Below, in pieces: positions 35,116 through 51,930 of a stretch of DNA of 64,000 nt. The DNA is from Hormiphora californensis. Its lineage: Eukaryota > Ctenophora > Tentaculata > Cydippida > Pleurobrachiidae. Both the position numbers and the translations under genes were made by a program. Numbering within the stretch: position 1 is the stretch's first letter; every line of letters begins with the position of its first letter. Under the pieces are notes generated by a model. That model was given only the letters and a program-made list of their open reading frames with translations. It was not told the DNA's origin and did not search any database. The stretch spans positions 8,334,743-8,398,742 of the forward strand of contig CM035351.1 of assembly GCA_020137815.1 (NCBI GenBank). Direction: 5' to 3'.

Positions 35116-35961
35116 TTTTTTTTAAAACTTTTTAAAAATTAAACAAAATTTTAAAATGCCCCTTTCCGCCGCTTACAAGGGCCGGTTTCAAAAGACAGGC
35201 ATAAAGATACGATCTTTCCAAACCAATTATGAAGAGGTGTTTCAGTATTCTTGTACCCTTACTCCTTGTATCCAGGGAGGGGGAGGCTCTGTGAGGAGCT
35301 GACACCGGTACAGCATCTGTACATTTACAAGATTACAAGTTCAGAACACCCCTGAGCATCTCTAATTAGACAACCATGAGAAATAGCAGCTTCAAAAAAA
35401 ATGTGTCTTCAATTTCACTTTTCAGAATTTCTCTGCTAACACAATAAGTTTCAGAGCCATACTCATTATTTAAAGCCCTCTCAGCCAGCAGAATAACAAT
35501 GTCATAAAAAGGGCCATTTTTAGCTGTTTTTTCTTCATAACTCTTGACTGACTGGCTGTGCCCACTTCAAAATGCTCACAGCAACTCCTGAAATGGTACT
35601 GGCTGTTACCAAACCGGTTTTAGGGCGGTCCGACTCGACCATCCCTTCTTTGGTCACGACCGCGCCCTAACTTGCTTCCTGACTATGATGCGAGCGATCA
35701 GATTGTAGACGGTCATAGCTCCATCTCCTGATAAAATAGAGTTTCATCAAGACTTGGAGGTTAGATAGATCTATCGCGTTCTTTCTAAGTCCTAACCTCC
35801 AAATTTCAAGTATCTATCTAATATCTTGTCAGGGGGTGGAGTTATGACCGTGGGAACTGGGAAATTTTGAAAAACCTAATGAGGTCCATATTAGGTTGGG
35901 TTTGCCTTTATATCTTTAGCTCCTCACTCCTGTAAACCCCAAGAAAAACACCACTTAGAAA
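35116..35961. other. Intergenic upstream of POC5
   Basis: No gene recognised. It contains the foldback at 35709-35851 and the POC5 5' flank. Confidence 0.45.
35709..35851. mobile_element. Small foldback (MITE-like), 143 bp
   Basis: ACGGTCATAGCTCCATCTCC at 35709 pairs imperfectly with GGGGGTGGAGTTATGACCGT ending 35851. Inside, ACTTGGAGGTTAG pairs with CTAACCTCCAAAT. The whole unit can fold into one long hairpin just upstream of POC5. Confidence 0.65.
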
Positions 35962-40321
<4,360 letters not shown>

Positions 40322-40479
40322 GAATGGTTGGGGAAAATAAGGAAATGTATGAACTGTAGATTTTGGGAGGGCTGACTGCAGGGACAATTCTATTGGATAC
40401 AGTGTTTTTAATGTGACAAATGAAGAAACATTTAGTATATGTTATTGTATGTGTATAGACAATTGATTTAATATACCCT

Positions 40480-40800
40480 AAAAAGACAATATTTTATCGA
40501 TTGATTTCTCCGTGCATGCAAGATCGCCGCTCCGGATTGCCCAGAGGGCGGTTATTCCGTGGTACAAATGGAGCGCGCGCAACCGCGCATCAATGAAAAG
40601 TACGTTTTTCAGCACTTTCTCAATGCACGCCGGGTCCCTCAAATTCCTTGTGTCAACAGGTAGGGCCGGGGCAGGAGCCCGAAACACCACGGCGGACCCG
40701 GGCCACCACTGGGCCAGCCTGATGAGACACGGAACACCAGCTGGTGTACAGTGATGCCTCAAGGGCTCGTAGTAAGAAGGGCGTAACCTGGGCGAGTTGG
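40480..40800. other. GC-rich island of unknown origin
   Basis: About 300 bases are much richer in G+C than the flanks. Both strands are open for about 80-94 codons, for example minus-strand LAQWWPGSAVVFRAPAPALP. I recognise no family. It may be an exapted or inserted fragment. Confidence 0.35.
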
Positions 40801-40833
40801 CCGACTGCCGAGGTCTTGTTACATTGAAGAGAC

Positions 40834-40868
40834 CGAGCTTATCAATAATCTGTTTATTGATAAGCTCG
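40834..40868. repeat. Perfect 15-bp hairpin
   Basis: CGAGCTTATCAATAA, a loop TCTGT, then the exact reverse complement. It lies between the convergent POC5 and receptor B genes. Confidence 0.75.
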
Positions 40869-41233
40869 TTTATTGAACAACAAACGATTTTAATAAAGGG
40901 AGTATAAAAATTATCAAAAAAACAGAACTCTCAAAATAATTCTCGAAAATCTGTCTAACGGCAAGACTACTGTCCAACTTCAATAAAACCCAGTCTATAG
41001 GTACATATTCATCTAGATTCATCTAGATGCATCTTGCCGGAAGGATAGTGTGAGGCTGATGGCTGTCGAGAGAGAGGAATATCTCTCCTGCTGCTCCAGT
41101 AGCATGACAGTAACGCCCGATACACTGGACTGAGATTCTCGGTAGTACAATAATTGTAAAATGCTTGGTAGCAGATATTCGATGCGTCATATCACCATAA
41201 ACAATCATCAGAACACTTTCTCTTCCATGTCCA

Positions 41234-42666
41234 CTATCGTCTGCCATGTTTCCCACCAGGTGGGGGCGGGGGTGGTGTCTCCATGAAGGCTCTTCTGAAT
41301 GTGTCCGTCAAAGATTCAAATGTGTCAACTACCTCTTCAAACACTCCCACTTCTACGACTGGCGGTGGGGGAGGCCTCCTTGGACGCCTGAAATAGGGCA
41401 GTTGCTAATACGTTAACCATTGCATTACATATTTAGGGGCAGGGGAGGCCTCCTAGGACGCCTGAAAGTGAAGTAGGGGGACGTTGGGAAGAAGATCAAA
41501 TCAACAACTTGGTTGGTACTGGGATGGGGGAATGGGCGAGGGATTGATATAATCTTGTAGGAAGCTGTAACAATACCTTCTGGCCACTAGGATTATCACT
41601 ATCAGTAGGACAACAGCCCCTCCGATACTGCAACCAACAATTATCCAGAACAATGCTGAAATTAAAATATTTCGTTAGGAATTAATTGTTATGTTCTAAC
41701 CCTCCCCTGTGGGGTGCGCGAAACAGAGTCTAGCTAGGCAAGTAGTGAATTGCATCTATATTATTTCCCAGTCCCGGTATTTCCCTAAACGACCAAAATT
41801 TTGAATTTTTTCCCTGCCCGGGTGAATGCCGAAGGCATTCACCCGGATGCCTTTTTACTTTGTAAAAAGGCATAGCAGGGTTAGAATTCGAAAACGACAT
41901 TTTGGTATACTAACTAATCGGTAGAGGGACATTTTTTGGTCACACTTTCGTTGCGAGGGCAACGGTGTAGCAACAAGAGCCGCGCGCACAGTGACGAGCT
42001 ACTCCTTCATCAAACACCTCATTGACACAGTTTGATGGACGTGTGTGTGCGCGCCACTCAACAAAACATGAACTGCTCTGCCGCGCGTTTCGCGTGTTAC
42101 ATACACATTTTCATCTTGCGAGTCGAGTGTGAGATGTTAGATAAGTAGTGAAGTTGGAATGTCAAAAGCTGGTTAGCAAGTGTCATGTGATTGGGAGCTA
42201 GCTAACTCTAAGCTATGTGAGAAGTATACTGACAGCTAGATCGTATGCATCTCACATTACATTATGACCAAGCCTTGCTCCTGTTGGCAGTGACAATGTC
42301 ACTGACATGTGAAACGGTAGGGCAGGGAAACACAGCATTATCTTACTATATAATGCAAAAACACCCGAAACTTGATCCCACCCATGCATGTTTGGTGGTC
42401 CCTAAATCGTCGTCATCAAGATCAGATCACATCACCCAACATGCATGATCAGATCACCCTACTGAGGATCAGATCCCCCCACCCAAGATCAGATCATCCC
42501 ATTGAGGATCATATCACCCCACCCATGATCAGATCACCCCAGTGAGTATCAGATCATTCCAGTGGTTATCAGATCCCACATTTCACCCAGCAGTCCACTG
42601 TGCGTGATGAGATCCCCATATAGAGTAGAAAATAGACAGAGACGACAGAGAAATTGAGATAGAAAT

Positions 42667-42729
<63 letters not shown>

Positions 42730-45700
42730 GACAGAGACAGAGACAGAGACAGAGACAGAGACAGAGAGACATGCAGACAGAGAGACATGCAGACAGAGAA
42801 ACAGAGCGATACGAAAAACGAGGAATTTCCTAGGTGTTTTTAGTTTAGTGTACGTCGCTTGAGTAATCAATTAATTGTAAACCATCCGTAGGATGGCCTG
42901 GGTCCACTAGTGAATACATAATGCAATAATTCTTGTTCGAAGTTCATGTTGTCAAGAAAAAGGGAATTGGTCGCTCTACTTTAGCATATTCTAGTCCTGT
43001 TTTAGGTTATAGATTCTGCGCTTTGATCCCGGGGCGCAGTGAAACAGGGTCGAGCAAAGTAAGGGAGCGGCGCGGTGAGATAGGGTCGGGCAAAACTAAA
43101 ACCACCTGGGTGGCAATACTACGGAAAATACTGATTCTAGGGTAGGGAGATGGTGATCCCGGATAAAATATGAACAGTACAAGAACCACACTTACTCGGA
43201 CATTTGGCATTCAATTCTGAGCCCTCCTCAGAACAAGTTACAGAGTAGGAACTACCCTCCTTGTTGGAACATGTGTAATCCAGAGTCGACTGGTAAATTA
43301 AGGATGTTCCGTCTGTGACAGACGACTTGTCGCTCTTCTTTCCTATGACACAAGACTCTGAGGGTAAATGAAGTTTAGGAGTTGTTTTAGTTCAGGTGTA
43401 GACGTATGAAAAACTTGATAACTTACTGAAGCAAGCAGGTTGTGCAGATGTGCATGTTTGAGTATTGGTCTTTGTTTTCAAGATTGAGTATCCGCTGGAA
43501 CAAAATGTTGTCACCGGTGTTCCTGTCATAACAGTGTAGCCACTGGCCGGACTCCGATAGCCATTAGCGATAGAAGCCACTTCACAAGTTACTAAACGAA
43601 AAAGTGTGGAGGTGAAGATCTGTGACATAAATGACGTCTGTAAAACTCAGCAGATTGTGCAATCCCCCTGGGTGCATCAGCTAGGTCAACTACTGGTTTC
43701 GTAACGTGCGGTACCGAAACGCATCTCTAGTGTGGAAAGTACGGCACACCCCTTGGCGGGAACTCCAAAATTAGCATTTGATCTAGCTGAAACGCCCAGA
43801 TTCTTTGTTCTAGACACAAACCTGTACAATCGGTAATGCTGTCTGAACCGGTAGTGACAGTTGTCAGTCCTGTATCACATGAAGTGCATTGAGTTTTTCC
43901 TGAGTTGGGTTGGTAAGATCCTACCGAGCACTTCTCACAGACTCCTCCAGAGCTGTAGCTGCCTGCAGGACAGGTCAAACACTCTTTCCCGACCTGACCC
44001 GCCCCGTCGTTGCATTCCACATCATAGCTGGCAGTCACTCCGGTAGAGGTGAGACTCACAGTGGAACGTTTTTTAGAAGAACTGTAGCTAAAGGTTACAC
44101 TTGTAGGATTAGAAGTTAGCTGAGACTCAAAGGCATAAATTCCATCGCTAGAAGCTCCATTTTGAGTGACGGTAATTTTGAGAGAAACTGCAGAATCTGC
44201 GACGGAGCAGGTAATCTGAGAGAGTGAAGGGTTAGATTCGACTAAGAAAAAAATGGGTACGACTAAAGAGTATGCTCTTGAATGTCCTTTTTATGAAAGA
44301 TTACTTGAAAAAGATTTGGGAAATAGGACTACTTTGCAAAGTCATTACGTACATCGGAGGTTGTAAGCGTACAGGTACTTTTAGTTAGGCAGGTATAGTC
44401 CCCAGAAGAGGTGAAAAAGTTTAATAGAGCAGCCTTCATGTTATTGTGACAGGTTGTAGCTCCAGACATTGCTATGGTCGCTTCCAGCTTTCTAGTTTTT
44501 GCCACTGCCAACGCTGTGAGGAAAACTCGGTTAGCTAACTTAAGATATTTACAACGAGAAAATGAGGTTACCATGGTTACCTGTACAAATAGGAAAATCT
44601 CCAAGGGGGTTGGTCTTGGAAGCATGGGACCACTGAGAGTTAGAGTTATCACAAGTTACGTTCATTTCAGTACGCAGGTCAGAACCGCTCTGGTAGTATT
44701 GATTATCCGGACAGCTGTACAAACACTCATTACCCTCACACTCGAGAGTTCCGGAACTGAAGGAAAGAAGAGGACACGTAGAATCGGAATTGTTGTAGGC
44801 TGACTAACTCAATAACTCCATTAGCCACTTTGCTTCCCTCCAAGATGCAAGGTCCAAACAATAGTGTCATCCTCTTCGACGTTGGTTAATTTTTGTGTCG
44901 CCAGGACAGTTCCGTCATCGTTTTCTACCCCTTTGACTCCATCCAAATCCAGAGCTACAGTCAAGAGTCCAGTCGAGGAGAGCTTGACTAGGCAAGTTAA
45001 TACTACATCGGATCCTGATATCACAAGCTGGTTTGGAGAACAAGCAACACCTAAATGTGAAAAAAGATAAATAAAGTATCTGCTGAAAAACACAATTCGG
45101 ATTGATCTTGGGGTTCGTAGATAAGATATTAGTGACCAAACACTGGTTTGTTGTTAAACGTACTATACGCCTACAAGGTTGATGAATGGTAGTACTCTCT
45201 TCCACAGCACACGTATAGTTTCCAGGGCCTTCACTCATCAGGAGATTTGGAACTGACAATTTACCTAAAAATACGGTTTTTACTAACGGTTTTCTTTTCA
45301 TCAGATTTTTATAGGGGATGTAATCAAACCTACTTGTTATTTTGTTGTTATTGAAAGAGGTTGTTAGGCCGGATGAGGCTTCAGTAGCATTGGGAAGAGT
45401 CCATTGGATCTCGAGTGAGCTGTTAGAGGCAGCTATCTCACAAGTCAGCTCCACATCCTCTGCCACACTCCCCGCCACAGCCCCACCCCCACTAACAGCG
45501 GGAAAGTTGACGGAGAAGGTATGGGAGACGTCATGGGATTCACTTTGCCCTGCATACGTCACCGCCATGACACAGGTTGTATTTCCAGAATCACCAAACT
45601 TAAACGTATCTTCATCGTAGGTTAGTTTGTTCCCACTAGCCGTGAATGTTGAGTTTCCAAATGTATCACTCCATGTCGGGTTACCAGCAGTTTCGTTACC

Positions 45701-46059
45701 TAGGGGAAGAAGTTTATCTTTTAAATTGAGTTTATGTCTTGCCGTCTTAACTATTTTCTCGTGACACGTCAAACTCAATATAACACATAATTAAAAGACT
45801 TTATAGATGTACCAAGGGGAGAATAGGAGCAAAGCAACTCAAGTTCTTCTGATGTCTCATATCGGTAGATGGTAGCATCCGAGGGACTTGCAGTGATAGT
45901 GTTTAACGATCCGCTGACACCTGCAAACAAAACAATGACTAAAAATACCTGGTAACCTTTAACAATCAATAAATCTGATAACAGACTAGATAAGCAATAT
46001 GTTGAAGTCGTACCTAGAACGTCCAATGCAAAAAGGACAGCACCTAAGACGAAGAACAT
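41234..46059 (-). CDS. Receptor B: Ig-like / GCC2-GCC3 / sushi type I membrane protein
   Basis: The gene starts at ATG 46059 with a signal peptide (MFFVLGAVLFALDVLG) and ends at TAG 41234. Exons code in order: Ig-like segments (45925-45340; SEELELLCSYS and AEDVELTCEIAAS), an Ig end with NYTCAVEES (45270-45180), and a module with ISGSDVVLTCLVKL and ECEGNECLYSCPDNQYY (45050-44590). Next are an unassigned segment with a CLTKSTCTLTTSDV end (44515-44350) and a GCC2/GCC3 cysteine-rich module (CLTCPAGSYSSGG, CSVGSYQPNSGKTQCTSC; 44040-43820). Two sushi-like modules (43590-43425 and 43360-43200), a TM helix (LFWIIVGCSIGGAVVLLIVI, 41660-41570) and a proline-rich tail follow. It should be a surface receptor or adhesion molecule; the ligand is unknown. 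It is paralogous to receptor A. Confidence 0.8.
41818..41873. repeat. Two back-to-back perfect hairpins
   Basis: CCGGGTGAATGCC-GAA-GGCATTCACCCGG (41818-41846) is followed without spacer by ATGCCTTTTTAC-TTT-GTAAAAAGGCAT (41847-41873). Stems of 13 and 12 bp are perfect and the loops are three bases. They lie in the last long intron of receptor B, outside coding sequence. Confidence 0.85.
42407..42790. repeat. GATCAGATCACCCC tandem repeats and GA/GACA microsatellite
   Basis: From 42407 to 42578 about eight degenerate units of roughly 20-25 bases carry GATCAGATC with ACCCCA. From 42667 to 42790 a GA tract becomes GACAGA and ACATGCAGACAGAG repeats. Both lie in a receptor B intron. Confidence 0.8.
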
Positions 46060-47505
46060 GACAAATAAATACAGTAAGGACTGGAAATACTGAGAAGAAT
46101 TATAGTGTAAACCTGATCAGTCAACCTAGTAACACTGTATGTTTTATACATAACAGTGAGAAATGCGTAAGCATATTACAACATATTGACTACCATATTA
46201 CTGTCTCATAATATGTACGACTGTCGACTACCCTCTGTCAGGCCCCCGGTGGCACGCCAATTTGAAGCTGCCGGGAATGGCCAGAGAATAACAAAAAAGT
46301 TGCCGATTTTTCAATTTCACGATTGTAACAATCCTTGTTAAATTTTACCAATTACCGACCAATTACACCAATTAGCTCCTTTAATTGACCCCGGAGAACT
46401 TCGAAAAGTAACTCATGTGATTCAGCGTATAAAAATTAGTGGGGATAGTGGGCAATGACATGAGTAATAGCCCATTCTAAAAAGTTGCTAATTACCGGCT
46501 AATTATGCCAATTAGCACACTTAATTGACCTCTGAGGTGATTAAAAAGTAGCTCACGTGATTCAGCGTCCCAAAATTAGTGGGGTTAGTGCTAAAACTTG
46601 ATTAATTTAGAAAATTTCAATTTTTGTATTTTCCGGCAGCTTTTTGTATTTTCCGGCAACTTTCCCTCCCCATTCCTAAGGAATATGCGAGGAATATAGA
46701 AATCATGCCGATTTTTTCTTGCCGATTTTTTAAGATACAGATTCAATAAAGTTAGAACTGATCTCTGATGATTTCACCCACATTTTAACTTTAAAAGGAC
46801 CAAATGGAGGCATGTGTCCCCAAAACTTCGCACAATTGTGAAAAATACGAATGTGTACTGAAACACAAGGATTGTTTCTATCCTGAAATTTAAACATGGT
46901 CGCCGGCTAAAATCTTGCCGAAATCTAGGTCAACAGAGCTGACTTGCCGGAAGGAATGCCATTCCTAGATTCCTCACATTGTGCCACCGGGGTCAGGCCA
47001 GCACTCTGACCACGGTTCTCGCACGCACTAGGGGAAGGCGAATGCTTGTAAAATGTGTTTTCAAAACATTTGAGTAACTACATGTGGGGCAGTACACTTT
47101 GGGCATATAGTACTTTGGAGAATGGAGTAGGAGATTGGTACCTACCATCCGGAAGATTTAGGAGTCAAATTATTGCAACAACTTTAATTTAAAAATTAAA
47201 AAAGCGAACTTTTCTGATGGATACAGGATTCGATTCAATACTTTCTTCTTTTCAGATTGTTATGCCTAATTCTACTAAATAGTGTCCATATATTCAATTA
47301 AGCAACAACAATAGCAGCACGATCAGTCCTTCGGTGAACTCGATCAAAACAGATTCTGACACTCCAACAAAATCGTTTTAAGGCGGAAATCACTTCAGAA
47401 ACCAACTTTATTCGTCCTGAAAATGTAAAACTGTCAACCTTGACTTCCGAGTTCACAACTTAGAGACTGTTACAAATGAAGTAAGTGGTTACAAACTAGC
47501 AATGA
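46060..47505. other. Spacer between receptor B and receptor A
   Basis: About 1.4 kb separating the tandem paralogues. Roughly half is the inverted-repeat element at 46239-46999; the rest is AT-rich with no recognised gene. Confidence 0.5.
46239..46999. mobile_element. ~760-bp non-autonomous element with inverted termini
   Basis: The left end CAGGCCCCCGGTGGCAC (near 46240) pairs with the right end GTGCCACCGGGGTCAGGCC (46981-46999). Inside are two direct copies of a ~100-bp unit (AATTA.CCAATTAGC...TTAATTGACC...CACGTGATTCAGCGT...AATTAGTGGGG) near 46355 and 46490. No frame is open. This fits a MITE-type DNA element inserted between the receptor genes. Confidence 0.75.
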
Positions 47506-50500
47506 CTAGATGTTGTCGATGGTGTGGCGAATTGTGTGAGTGAAGGAATCCAGTGTATCTGACACAACATTCAACACAGACGGTTCTTCCATGGGCGGGG
47601 GTGGAGGTGGGTGTCGAGACCTAAAACATTCTGATTTAGTATTGTGTTTTCACGGTTAATGATCGAGAACATCTTATCACTTACTTTTTCACTATAACAA
47701 TAGCAATGATGATTAGAAGAAGAACGGCTACGGAAACAGAAACTATTACAATTAGCAAAACGATACCTGAAACAAGTATCCTGTTAAAAGGAAATACTTC
47801 AATCGGACAAAAGTAAATACGTATTCTTGGTTCACTTATTTTACACTTACTTGGGCATTTTACATCCAATTCTGAGCCCTCTTCAGAACAAGTTACAGAG
47901 TAGGAACTACCCTCCTTGTTGGAACATGTGTAATCCAGAGTCGACTGGTAAATTAGGGATGTTCCGTCTGTGACAGACGACTTGTCGCTCTTCTTTCCTA
48001 TGACACAAGACTCTGAGGATAAATAAAGTTAAGGAGTTGCTTCAGGTGCATTCAAAGAAAAACTTGATAACTTACTGAAGCAAGCAGGTTGTGCAGATGT
48101 GCATGTTTGAGTATTGGTCTTTGTTTTCAAGATTGAGTATCCGCTGGAACAAAATGTTGTCACCGGTGTTCCTGTCATAACAGTGTAGCCACTGGCCGGA
48201 CTCCGATAGCCATTAGCGATGGTAGCCACTTCACAAGTTACTGAATTATAAGGGGAAACAAAGTCTGATAGGATTATACTGGCATCAGGGGACCTGTAAT
48301 ATAAGAAGTAATGACCTGTCCTAGTAATTCTGACTGTACATGTCGATCTAAAAACCTCTTACACACAAACCTGTACAATCGGTAATGCTGTCTGAACCGG
48401 TAGTGACAGTTGTCAGTCCTGTCTCACATGAAGTGCACTGAGTTTTTCCTGAGTTGGGTTGGTAAGATCCTACCGAGCACTTCTCACAGACTCCTCCAGA
48501 GCTGTAGCTGCCTGCAGGACATGTCAAACACTCTTTCCCGACCTGACCCGCCCCATCGCTGCATTCCACATCATAGCTGGCAGTCACTCCGGTAGAGGTG
48601 AGACTCACAGTGGAACGTTTTTTAGAAGTGCTATAGCTGAAGGTTACACTTGTAGGGTTAGCAGTTAGCTGAGACTCAAAGGCGTAAATTCCATCGCTGG
48701 AAGCTCCATTTTGAGTGACTGTGATTTTGAGAGAAACTGCAGAATCTGCGACGGAGCAGGTAATCTGAGAGAGTGAAGGGTTAGGTCCGACTCAAGAGCA
48801 AGCTCTTCAATGTATTTTTCTCATGAAAATATTTGGGAATCAGAACCAGTTATGTTTGACATCCTAACTGCTAACGTACGTCGGAGGTTGTGAGCGTACA
48901 TGTACTTTTAGTCAGGCAGGCATAGTCCCCAGAATTAGTAGTGAAAAAGTTTAACAGAGCAGCCTTCATATTATTGTGACAGGTTGTAGCTCCTGACATT
49001 GCTACGGTTGCTTCCAGCTTTCGAGATTTTGCCACTGCCAACGCTAGTAAGGGAATCAGTTAGCTAACTTAAAATAATCAAAGTGAGACTACAAATGTAG
49101 ACTACAAGGTTACCATGGTTACCTGAACAGATCGGAAAATCTCCAAAGGGGTTGGTCTTGGTAACATGGGACCATTGAGAGTTGGAGTTATCACAAGTTA
49201 CGTTCATTTCAGTACGCAGGTTGGAACCGCTCTGGTAGTATTGATTGTCCGGACAGCTGTACAGACACTCATTACCCTCACACTCGAGAGTTCCGGAACT
49301 GAAGGAAAGAAGAGGACACGTAGAATCGGAATTGTTGTAGGCTGACAACTCAATAACTCCATTATCCACTTTGCTTCCCCCAAGATGCAAAGTCCAAGCA
49401 AGAGTGTCATCTTGTTTGACGTTGGTTAGTGTCTGAGTTGCTAGGACAGTTCCGTCATCGTTTACTACCCCTTTGACTCCATCCAATTCAAAATTGACGG
49501 CCAAGAGACTGGTTGAAGAGAGTTTGACTAGGCAAGTAATTTCCACATCGGATCCTGATATCACAAGCTGGTTTGGAGAACATGCAACACCTAAAAGAAG
49601 TGGGAGAAAGTATAATAATTTTGAAAAGTAGTAAGTAAGTAAATCTAATCAACTAACGAAACATACTCACTGTAGACAACAAGGTTGAAAATCGCCGAAG
49701 AATCCTCAACGGCACACGAGTAGTTTCCTCCTTCGGATATTTGCAAATCAGTCACACTCAGCTTACCTGAAAATCATTTGTCGTGCAAAATTGTCGGGCA
49801 AAATTGTAGGAATTTAATTAATTTAATCTTACTTGTGATTTTGTTGTTATTGAAAGAGGTTGTTAGGCCGGATGAGGCTTCAGTTGCATTGGGAAGAGTC
49901 CATTGGATCTCGAGTGAGCTGTTAGAGGCAGCTATCTCACAAGTCAGCTCCACATCCTCTGTCACACTACCCGCCACAGCCCCACCCCCACTAACAGCGG
50001 GAAAGTTGACGGAGAAGGAATGGGTTGCGGTGTGGACGAGAGAGTCAAATAATACTTTAACGGTGCAGGTTGCAGTACCAGTATCTCCAAAACTAAATGT
50101 GTCTTCATCATAAATTAGAGAGTTACCACTCTTTGTGAAAGTAGTGTTACTAAAGGTATCAGTCCAAGCTACCGTTTGAACTGTTTCACTCTTCAGGACG
50201 GTGTATGAGCATTGTAGCTCTAGCTCCTCGGTTGTTTCATATCTGTAGATGGTTTCATCGGAGGGACTGACCGTGAGCGTGTTAGCCATTTTTACTTCCA
50301 CCGTTTTAGTAGACGAATAACCAGCGCCATCCTTCACTCCACAGGTGTACGTATCTTCGGAGTCAAGGGATGTCAACTCTAAAGTTCCTGGAAATAAAAT
50401 GTGAGTTATCACAGGATTTTTTCAGATGACCTAGAATTTTCACAGGAAACTTTCATAACATCATATTCAGAGAACAATGATATTTTAATCCATTCTTACT

Positions 50501-51459
50501 GGTTGTTGTGTTAGAACTGCTATCATAACTTTTGCTGCTAGTCTTGACAGCCCCAGAACTATCCTTCCACTCAAGAACAGTGCTATCGTAGGTTTCAAGA
50601 GTGCAATTTAGTTCCAAATCTCCCCCTTAGTGCCAACGACGGTGTAAACTTCTGAGCCGCCGACCTCACTAGATATGACAGGTACTGCAGGGAGAAGCAC
50701 ACATTATGAAATCAGGTTGTTTATCACCAATTACCAAGTTACGAAACTAATTTCTACAGCAATAACTTGTGTGCCAGTGCAATGCCGGTTTCAGTTTGTT
50801 GGCCAATGGCCGGTAATGCTGTTTGACACTGGACATTTCACATCCATTATGTTTGACGTTTGTGCTTTGTATTTCATTTGATATAGTGTGTTTCCTGTGT
50901 ATACCTGTGTACTTGACATCAAACTCTTCAGTCGTGTACAGTGAACTGTCAATGGTGACCTTTGCAGTCACAACACCCTCCGTCTTATCATCCGGGAAGT
51001 TGATCGTATGTCCGGTGAAGTTGAGAGTCCCAATGATTGAGTCTGCTGTCGTTGAGGTTGATTTGCGGACTGAAGATGATTAGTTTAGTTTTAATTAATA
51101 GCCTGGATAATGGATAATGGATAATTAAATGGGTCTAGTTATAGTACTGGAAAGTTAATTTTGAACTGACAAATGAAGTGTGTTGCTGTCGTTCCAAGGT
51201 TATCTGACCAGGAGATTGAAACAGGGAGGGAATCCGGGGTGTCCGTGCCCAACACTACCGACCACGCATTATTTGCATAGTCAGATCTTTGGTGAATGTA
51301 GGTAGGTCCATCGGGGATGATCGAAACAGTCGTGTCTGCAAGTATTTCAAATGATTCAAATTTTAGTCTTCCACCAACCATTGGAAGCTAATTCTTAGCA
51401 AATATTGGATCTTTACCTGATGAAGCAACTACAAGTGGAATAAGAAACAGCAAGAACAT
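47506..51459 (-). CDS. Receptor A: multi-Ig-like / GCC2-GCC3 / sushi type I membrane protein
   Basis: It starts at ATG 51459 with a signal peptide (MFLLFLIPLVVASS) and stops at 47506. Three N-terminal exons (51335-51148, 51069-50905, about 50684-50501) have no counterpart in receptor B. A large Ig exon (50388-49833; EDTYTCGVKDGAGYS, EELELQCSYT, TEDVELTCEIAAS) follows, then an Ig end with NYSCAVED (49766-49670), the ISGSDVEITCLVKL / CLYSCPDNQYY module (49590-49125), an unassigned segment (49047-48885) and the GCC2/GCC3 module (48590-48370). Last come two sushi-like modules (48241-48076, 48014-47852), a TM helix (GIVLLIVIVSVSVAVLLLII) and the tail SRHPPPPPPMEEPSVLNVVS. One frame slip near 50625 (CCCCC) looks like a sequence error. 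A surface recognition role is inference. Confidence 0.8.
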
Positions 51460-51930
51460 TTTAGTGTAATAAAAACTAAAAGTGTCTAACGTTCATATAT
51501 TATAGTGTGTGTTGCTATGGAATCAATTATACAGCGATTATATCCACATGCTATTAACTGCCACAGAGCGATTAACGAACGTAAGATGCTGGAAATGGTA
51601 AGACGATATGATAGGATGATATATATTTCCGTCAAGACAGCTAGTATAACGTGTTAGCACAGTATAATCATTCAAAGGCCCGAGCCGCCGCTACCGATAG
51701 CCCGAATTGCGTAAGCATTTAGTTGATCCAAAACATATTATGTGTATATATCGACAACACATTGAATCCCCACAGGAGAGGAGTTCGATTGTGAATGAGT
51801 TAGAGTAATCCAATATCCTATTAATTATGGATGAAACGAATGTTAATTAATGAAGGAGGAGAGTGTAAATGGTAATGGTCACCTTCACTATACTACCTGC
51901 CTTAGTGGGAGAATAAAAGAGAACGTCTAG

